Below are positions 59,180 to 64,000 of a stretch of 64,000 nucleotides of DNA, piece after piece. Made by a program: the position numbers and the translations under genes. The notes under the pieces were generated by a model. The model searched no databases, was not told the DNA's origin, and saw only the letters and a program-made list of their open reading frames with translations. Source of the stretch: Prevotellaceae bacterium KH2P17 (GTDB taxonomy: Bacteria; Bacteroidota; Bacteroidia; Bacteroidales; Bacteroidaceae); assembly GCA_900199655.1 (NCBI GenBank), contig FZRE01000005.1, positions 50,771-114,770 of the forward strand, written 5' to 3'. The number at the start of each line of letters is the position of its first letter. Within the stretch, counting starts at the first letter, position 1.

Positions 59180-62100
59180 TTACTTTCGGAGCATCTCCTC
59201 CACGGCTTTTTGCAGCTGGCGGTCGGTTCCCGAGAGGTAATCTTCGGGCGAGTTGTAAACCTCGATGTCGGGATTAAGCTGCTGGTTCTCGCCGTAGTGG
59301 CCGCGCATGTCACGGCAGCCAACCTGCGGAATGCCGAATATCATACTGCTGTCGATGAGCGTTTCCCACCACACTGCCGTCATGGTGCCGGCCACGGGGG
59401 TGCCTATGAGCTTGCCGATGCCCAGTTCCTTGTACACAAAGGGGAAGCCGTGGCCGTTGCTGTAGTCGTCTTCGCAAATCATGACGCACGAGGGTTTCAC
59501 CCATTTATTCCACGGGTCGTAGCCTATGTACTTGCCATGAGCCACGAAACTCTGGTACTGTCGGCCGCCCAAGAGTGTGGTTAGGTCGTCGTGCAGCCAT
59601 CCTCCGCCGTTGTGTCGCTCGTCTACTATCACGGCTTCTCGCTGCCTGTTACGGTCGCTCAGCAGCTCACTGAACACGGTGCGGAAGCTCTCGCTGTCCA
59701 TTGCCTTTACGTGCACGTAGGCCAGCCGGCCGCCGGAGAGGCTGTCAACGGTTGCGCGGTTGCGGTCAACCCACCGTTTGTAGAGCAGTTCCAGCTGTTC
59801 GGCTTTGCTGATGGCCTTTACGGTCACGTCGAACCTACGGCCGCTCTTGGGGTCGTAGATGCTCACTCTGACGGGCTTGCCGGCCTTTCCGTCGAGCAGG
59901 TAAGAGTAATCCTTGTCCTTTGAGAGTGCCTCGCCGTCAATCTTCTCGATGATGCAGCCGGCCCTGACGCCCGTGTTGCGCACGGCGAAAGGCCCGCGCT
60001 TGATGACTTCCTCTATCTGGAGGCCGTCGCCGTTGTACTGCGACTGGAAGAACAGACCTAAGCAGGCAGTCTTCAGCTTGGGCCCTTCGGGGTAGTAGCG
60101 GGCGCCCGTATGCGAGCCGTTGAGCTCGCCCAGCAGCTCGCTGAGCATGTCGCGGAAGTCGTAACGGTTGTTGATGTAGGGCAAGAAGCGCTCATACGTC
60201 TGCCTGTAACCATCCCAGTCAACGCCGTGCAGCTGCGGGTCGTAGAACTTGTCCTTCACCTGCTGCCAGGCGTGGCTGAACATGTAGCGTCGTTCCTCGT
60301 AAGGTCGGTAGTTGAAGCGGGCCTCGTATTCCACGTTCTTAGCCGACCCCTTGGCCACGTCAACCTTCTTGATGCCGCCGCTGGTGTTCACGTACAGCGT
60401 CTTAAAGTCTTTGTCGGCCAGCATCTCTCCGGCCCCTACGTTCTTGAGAACTATCTCGGTCTTGTTCTCTCTCAGGTCGTGTCGCCACAGGTCGTAGCCG
60501 CCTTCAAAGGCCGCCTGATAGTAAAGTGAGTCGCCGCCGGGGCTGAGCAGGAAGTCGCCCAGGCGCGAGGAGTTGACCGTGAGGCGCACGATGCGGTCGC
60601 GGCAGTTGTCGAGGTCGAACTTCAGAGGTTCCTTATCGGCCTTCGGCTTGTCCTTCTTCGGCTTCTTGTCCTTCTTTTCCGTGTCCTTGTCTTTGGCCTC
60701 CTTGGCCTCTTCCTTCTTCTTTTCGGCCATGCGTTCCTTCTCCTCCTTGGTCATTTTGAAGTGCTCGTAAGCGTCCAGGTCGAAGAACATGAGGTAGGCG
60801 TCGCGCTCGCTTCCCCAGCTTCCATGGCTGCGGTAGCCGGCCCGGTCGCTCTCAAAGAGCATGGCCTTGCCGCCGAGCACCCACTTTGCATTGCCGTCGT
60901 TGTAGCCGCTCTGGGTGAGGTTATGGATTTCGCCGCTGCCCGATGCGCTCACCAGGGCAATGTCGGCATTGTTCCATCCGCCGCTACCGATGTAGGAGGA
61001 GAGCAGCCATCGGCTGTCCGGACTCCACTCGTACCACACGTCGCCGTCGCTGTAGGAGAAGATGTACTTGCCGTCCATCACCGTTCTTACGGCCTTGCTC
61101 TTCACGTCAACCACACGTAACGTGCCCCTGTTCTCCAGGAACGCCACGCTCTTACCGTTGGGGCTGTACTTGGGTTGCAGCGAGGTAAGGGCCGAGGTTA
61201 CCAGCTGTTCCTCCACCAAGTCGGTGGAGTAGGCGAACTCCTTCTCGTCTTTGAGCTTGATGCTTGTCTGGTATATCTGCCACAATCCGTTACGTTCGGA
61301 GGCATAGACGATGGCCCTTCCGTCGGGCGAAAAGTCGATGCTGCGCTCCTGCTCGGGCGTGTCGGTAATCTGCTTGGTGGTCTTGTAGTCGGCCGAAGTA
61401 ACGTAAACATCGCCGTGCAGCACGAAGGCAATCTCCTTGCCACTGGGCGACAGCTTGATTTCCGTTGCCCCGCTGGTCAGCGTCTGGCGGTCCAGTTCGG
61501 TGTCGGTGCGGTCGGTCGTCACGCTGACGTGCACCTTCTGCGGTTGCTGACCGGGGCTTAGGGTGTAGATTTCGCCATCATATCCGAAGCACAGCGTGCT
61601 GTTGCGGGCGGCCGTGAGGAAGCGTACCGGGTTGCCCTTGAAGTGCGTGAGCTGCTCTTTTAGGCTGCCGTCGAGGCTGCGGCGGTACACGTTGAAGGTG
61701 CCGTCTTCCTCGCTCAGGTAGCAGAAAGCATTGCCGTCGGCCGTCCAAACGGGCGTGCGGTCCTCGCCGTCGAAGCTGGTCAGCCGGCTGAACTTGCCCT
61801 GCCGGCAGAGCCAGATGTCGCGTGTGATGGGCGAGCGGTGGTGCTTTCGGAACTCGTCTTCATAGCCTTTCTTGTCGTGATAGAGGATATCGCCGTCGCT
61901 GCTGATGCTCAAGTCCTCCATTGTTATGTCCGAGAACTTGCGCGGCCGGCCGCCTTCAGCGCCCACCTCGTATATCTGTGGGAACTGTGCACTGGCAAAC
62001 AGGGCCGTCCGGGCATCGGGCATGAGGCTTGCCTTAAAGAGTATGTGGCCGTTGTCTCGCCATGTCAGGGGCGTTTCGTCGCCGCTGTCGTAGGTCAGCC

Positions 62101-62404
62101 GGCGTGGAGCGCCGCCCGTCTTGTCCATCACGTAGACGTCAAGACTGCCCTCCCGGCTCGACATGAAGGCAATCCGCTGCCCGTCGGGGCTCCACACCGG
62201 GCGCGCGTCGTAGGCCGCGTTGGTGGTCAGTTGGCGGGCACTGCCGCCCGCAACGGGCACGGTGAAGATGTCGCCCTTGTAGGAGAAAGCGATGGTCTGG
62301 CCGTCGGGAGCGATGGCGCTGTACCGCATCCACAGCGGATTCTCTTGCGCCCCGGCCGACAGCCAGCCTGCAAGCGCAAGTGTAAGAAGCGTAAATCGGT
62401 TCAT
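59180..62404 (-). CDS. Tricorn-type S41 protease with N-terminal beta-propeller
   Basis: A protein of 1074 residues with signal MNRFTLLTLALAGWLSAGAQ; periplasmic. Residues about 25-540 are TolB/WD40-like propeller repeats (WSPDGQRIAFMSSREGSLDVYVMD, SPNGKSVAFLE, WSPDSRWLLSSY). A Lys/Glu-rich segment follows at about 548-595, then a helical C1-like domain, a PDZ domain (about 770-845) and the S41 core. Candidate catalytic residues agree with archaeal tricorn: Ser-His in GSHTG (His about 762), Ser in DDYSNGHGF (about 980) and Glu in VWWETLID (about 1013). The probable role is degradation of peptides, releasing short products for uptake. Monocistronic, divergent from the SGNH hydrolase. Confidence 0.93.
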   Translation of the reverse strand: MNRFTLLTLALAGWLSAGAQENPLWMRYSAIAPDGQTIAFSYKGDIFTVPVAGGSARQLTTNAAYDARPVWSPDGQRIAFMSSREGSLDVYVMDKTGGAPRRLTYDSGDETPLTWRDNGHILFKASLMPDARTALFASAQFPQIYEVGAEGGRPRKFSDITMEDLSISSDGDILYHDKKGYEDEFRKHHRSPITRDIWLCRQGKFSRLTSFDGEDRTPVWTADGNAFCYLSEEDGTFNVYRRSLDGSLKEQLTHFKGNPVRFLTAARNSTLCFGYDGEIYTLSPGQQPQKVHVSVTTDRTDTELDRQTLTSGATEIKLSPSGKEIAFVLHGDVYVTSADYKTTKQITDTPEQERSIDFSPDGRAIVYASERNGLWQIYQTSIKLKDEKEFAYSTDLVEEQLVTSALTSLQPKYSPNGKSVAFLENRGTLRVVDVKSKAVRTVMDGKYIFSYSDGDVWYEWSPDSRWLLSSYIGSGGWNNADIALVSASGSGEIHNLTQSGYNDGNAKWVLGGKAMLFESDRAGYRSHGSWGSERDAYLMFFDLDAYEHFKMTKEEKERMAEKKKEEAKEAKDKDTEKKDKKPKKDKPKADKEPLKFDLDNCRDRIVRLTVNSSRLGDFLLSPGGDSLYYQAAFEGGYDLWRHDLRENKTEIVLKNVGAGEMLADKDFKTLYVNTSGGIKKVDVAKGSAKNVEYEARFNYRPYEERRYMFSHAWQQVKDKFYDPQLHGVDWDGYRQTYERFLPYINNRYDFRDMLSELLGELNGSHTGARYYPEGPKLKTACLGLFFQSQYNGDGLQIEEVIKRGPFAVRNTGVRAGCIIEKIDGEALSKDKDYSYLLDGKAGKPVRVSIYDPKSGRRFDVTVKAISKAEQLELLYKRWVDRNRATVDSLSGGRLAYVHVKAMDSESFRTVFSELLSDRNRQREAVIVDERHNGGGWLHDDLTTLLGGRQYQSFVAHGKYIGYDPWNKWVKPSCVMICEDDYSNGHGFPFVYKELGIGKLIGTPVAGTMTAVWWETLIDSSMIFGIPQVGCRDMRGHYGENQQLNPDIEVYNSPEDYLSGTDRQLQKAVEEMLRK

Positions 62405-62441
62405 TGTATCAGTATAGTTGGTTGTTTTCTCAAAGTTTTTG

Positions 62442-62458
62442 CAAATATAGCAAATATA
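62442..62458 (-). promoter_or_regulatory. Two tandem -7 elements for the tricorn-type gene
   Basis: Minus strand TATATTTG occurs twice in a row (62442-62449 and 62451-62458). Both match TAnnTTTG and lie 38-54 nt before the ATG. No clear -33 TTG is at the usual distance from either. Confidence 0.45.
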
Positions 62459-62482
62459 TTACGGGGTTTGAAAAGATGTGTG

Positions 62483-62490
62483 TACTTTTG
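62483..62490 (+). promoter_or_regulatory. -7 element for the SGNH hydrolase gene
   Basis: TACTTTTG lies 18 nt before the ATG at 62509. A TTTG at 62467-62470 is too close (12 nt) to be a normal -33. The short leader matches the one in front of the S41 protease at 19.3 kb. Confidence 0.5.
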
Positions 62491-62508
62491 CACGACAAAC
62501 ATGAGATT

Positions 62509-63729
62509 ATGCGCCGAATACTTGCAGCATTTATACTATTTTATACCTTGGCCGTGCCCGCACAGCGCCTGCCGCGCCTCGGCCGGGCAACTACTTACGA
62601 CAACTGGACGGGCACCTGGGCCGCCGCCCAGCAGACCCCGGTACGCAGCTACATGCCTTACAACAACGAGATGACCAACCGCAGCGTGCGCCAAATCATC
62701 AAGGTATCGGCCGGGGGCAGCATTGTGAGGCTGCACCTCTCCAACGAACTCAGCCGCGATACGCTGCGCATACGCTCCGTGTACATAGCCCACGCCAAGG
62801 ATTCCTTTACCATCGACCCCAAGTCGGCCGAGTACCTGCGCTTCAGTAACCGCCAACGCGTAACGCTGCCCCCCGGCAGCGCCGTGGTTTCCGATGCCGA
62901 GCGCTTCGACCTCAGGCCCAATGAGCTGCTGGCCGTAACCATCAACTACAGCGAGGCTCCCAAGCAACCCACCGTTCACATGGGCTCACGTACCACCTCC
63001 TACATCCTCAAAGGCTACTCCGGACCGCACACCGACTTCGCCCGCTCGTTCCGTTACGAGAAGTGGTTCAACATCGCCGCCCTCGACGTTTACCGCACCG
63101 GCGGCCGCAGCGTGGCCATACTCGGCAACTCGATTACCGACGGCAAGGGGTCTGATACCGACCGCCAGAACCGCTGGCCCGACGTGATGTCAGGCGTGCT
63201 CAACTCGCCCCGCGAGCATACTGATGTGGGTGTGCTCAACCTGGGCATAGGTAACAACCGCGTGCTCACCACAGGCTACGGCGCACCGGGCAAGGATCGG
63301 TTCGACCGAGACATACTGGGACAGAGCGGAGTGAGGTACATCATCGTCTTTGAGGGCATCAACGACATCGGCGTGAGCACCGACGGCCGCACCACGGCGC
63401 GCCAGCTCATCGAGCAGTACAAGCTCATGGTGGCCAAGGCTCACGCCCGCCGGCTGCGCATCTACGGCGCGACCATCACCCCGATGAAGGGCGCCGGCTA
63501 CTTTACACCCGACCATGAGGCCGGCCGGGAGATGGTGAACGAATGGATAAGAACGAGCGGCGAGTTTGACGGTGTTATCGACTTCGACCGCCTGATGGCC
63601 GACCCGGCCGACCGGCAGGCCCTCCGCCCCGAGTGGAGACTGCCCGACTGCCTGCATCCCAACGCCTTGGGATACGAGCAGATGGGCCGCTACGCCGCCG
63701 AATTCCTGCTGCGCGAGCTGCGCAAATAG
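62509..63729 (+). CDS. SGNH/GDSL-family hydrolase with N-terminal beta domain
   Basis: A protein of 406 residues. The start MRRILAAFILFYTLAVPAQ is a signal peptide; a longer frame from 62404 includes promoter DNA and is rejected. Residues about 25-195 form a beta-sandwich module (VRQIIKVSAGGSIVRLHLSNELSRDTLRIRSVYIAHA). The SGNH core follows: block I VAILGNSITDGKGSD with the nucleophile Ser at about 208, block III NLGIGNNRVL, and block V DCLHPNALGYEQMG with the Asp-x2-His pair near 380. Family members are esterases or lipases, many acting on acetylated glycans. A periplasmic carbohydrate deacetylase is a reasonable guess, not shown. Confidence 0.9.
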   Translation: MRRILAAFILFYTLAVPAQRLPRLGRATTYDNWTGTWAAAQQTPVRSYMPYNNEMTNRSVRQIIKVSAGGSIVRLHLSNELSRDTLRIRSVYIAHAKDSFTIDPKSAEYLRFSNRQRVTLPPGSAVVSDAERFDLRPNELLAVTINYSEAPKQPTVHMGSRTTSYILKGYSGPHTDFARSFRYEKWFNIAALDVYRTGGRSVAILGNSITDGKGSDTDRQNRWPDVMSGVLNSPREHTDVGVLNLGIGNNRVLTTGYGAPGKDRFDRDILGQSGVRYIIVFEGINDIGVSTDGRTTARQLIEQYKLMVAKAHARRLRIYGATITPMKGAGYFTPDHEAGREMVNEWIRTSGEFDGVIDFDRLMADPADRQALRPEWRLPDCLHPNALGYEQMGRYAAEFLLRELRK

Positions 63730-63822
63730 GCAGGGGCGCGGGTGCGATTTTTATGGTTCGGGTTGCTGATTGGTAACTTGCAGTAATTCAATTAATTACA
63801 ATTGGTGTCCTCGGAGATGCCA

Positions 63823-63882
63823 TTCAAGCCGCTCGGAGGTGCCGTTCAAGCCGCTTGAAGCTATCCTTCAAGGCCCTTGAAC
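63823..63882. repeat. TTCAAG palindrome array, copy 7
   Basis: Units TTCAAGCCGCTCGGAG (63823-63838), TTCAAGCCGCTTGAAG (63845-63860) and TTCAAGGCCCTTGAAC (63867-63882), spacers GTGCCG and CTATCC. A decayed fourth unit ending CCTCGGAG may lie at 63801-63816, again 22 nt away. Confidence 0.9.
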
Positions 63883-63946
63883 CTATGCTTTTGTTTTTCG
63901 TGCCCATGCGTTCGGTGAAGAGGAAGGGTAAAAAATAGCGGCAAGA

Positions 63947-63992
63947 CAAACCGGTCTCCTCCCCTTGGAAAGGGGAGGCGGAGGAGGGGATG
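63947..63992. mobile_element. MITE-like right end, partial
   Basis: CAAACCGGTCTCCTCCCCTT through GGAGGGGATG, the same right end as copies C and D. The left part is absent; upstream sequence is unrelated. Confidence 0.6.
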
Positions 63993-64000
63993 ACGATTAT

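Larger units (their letters stand above)
63730..64000. other. Right-edge intergenic region with repeats
   Basis: No supported gene. Holds TTCAAG array copy 7 and the right end of a MITE-like element that reaches the window edge. Confidence 0.6.

Overview
The window (about 55% GC by eye) comes from a Bacteroidota chromosome, most likely a Prevotella-type organism. Evidence: four SusC/SusD pairs; SusC proteins that begin with the Prevotella-style signal MEKRLxxFLACLFLSLGMALAQ; promoters of the Bacteroidetes TTG-N20-TAnnTTTG form in front of many genes; no Shine-Dalgarno sites; and a sufBCDS cluster next to rimP-nusA-infB. All identifications come from reading the sequence and from memory of protein families; no database search was possible.

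Layout. 0.3-1.9 kb: a membrane-anchored DUF6377-type TPR/HTH regulator. 2.1-11.9 kb (minus): a polysaccharide-utilisation-type operon (small lipoprotein, exported binding-type protein, SusC, SusD, GH71/99-like lipoprotein, GH97 alpha-glucosidase). 12.3-18.8 kb (minus): a complete histidine-degradation operon ftcD-hutU-hutH-hutI. 19.05 kb: tRNA-Asn. 19.3-21.0 kb: a CtpA-type S41 protease. 21.6-24.2 kb (minus): an MDR oxidoreductase, an HxlR regulator, a tiny unlisted Cys/Gly-repeat peptide gene and its radical SAM/SPASM enzyme. 24.5-29.3 kb: rimP-nusA-infB. 29.6-34.6 kb: sufB-sufC-sufD-sufS. 34.6-36.5 kb: a small hypothetical protein, rnhB and a WYL regulator. 37.9-46.2 kb: a SusC/D locus with a zinc metallohydrolase lipoprotein, a DUF4302 protein and a BACON protein. 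47.2-53.0 kb and 53.8-58.3 kb: two further SusC/D loci. 59.2-62.4 kb (minus): a tricorn-type protease. 62.5-63.7 kb: an SGNH/GDSL hydrolase.

The most notable system is the 47-residue peptide gene at 22636-22779 (minus). It carries two copies of SCGTACGxGDGG, sits 28 nt upstream of a radical SAM/SPASM gene, and looks like a RiPP precursor of the ACGX-repeat type. It lies at the end of a probable operon headed by an oxidoreductase and an HxlR regulator with a conserved N-terminal cysteine.

The intergenic DNA is rich in repeats. Nine arrays are each built from three palindromes spaced exactly 22 nt apart; seven use TTCAAG-N4-CTTGAA and two use CGACA-N2-TGTCG. There is also a MITE-like 205-bp element with hairpin ends (two full copies, one copy with a 66-bp internal duplication, one deleted copy and several ends), a 132-bp tandem duplication, and AT-rich AATTCACAATTCA-type runs. 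A low-complexity stretch of intergenic appearance is also present in frame inside sufS.
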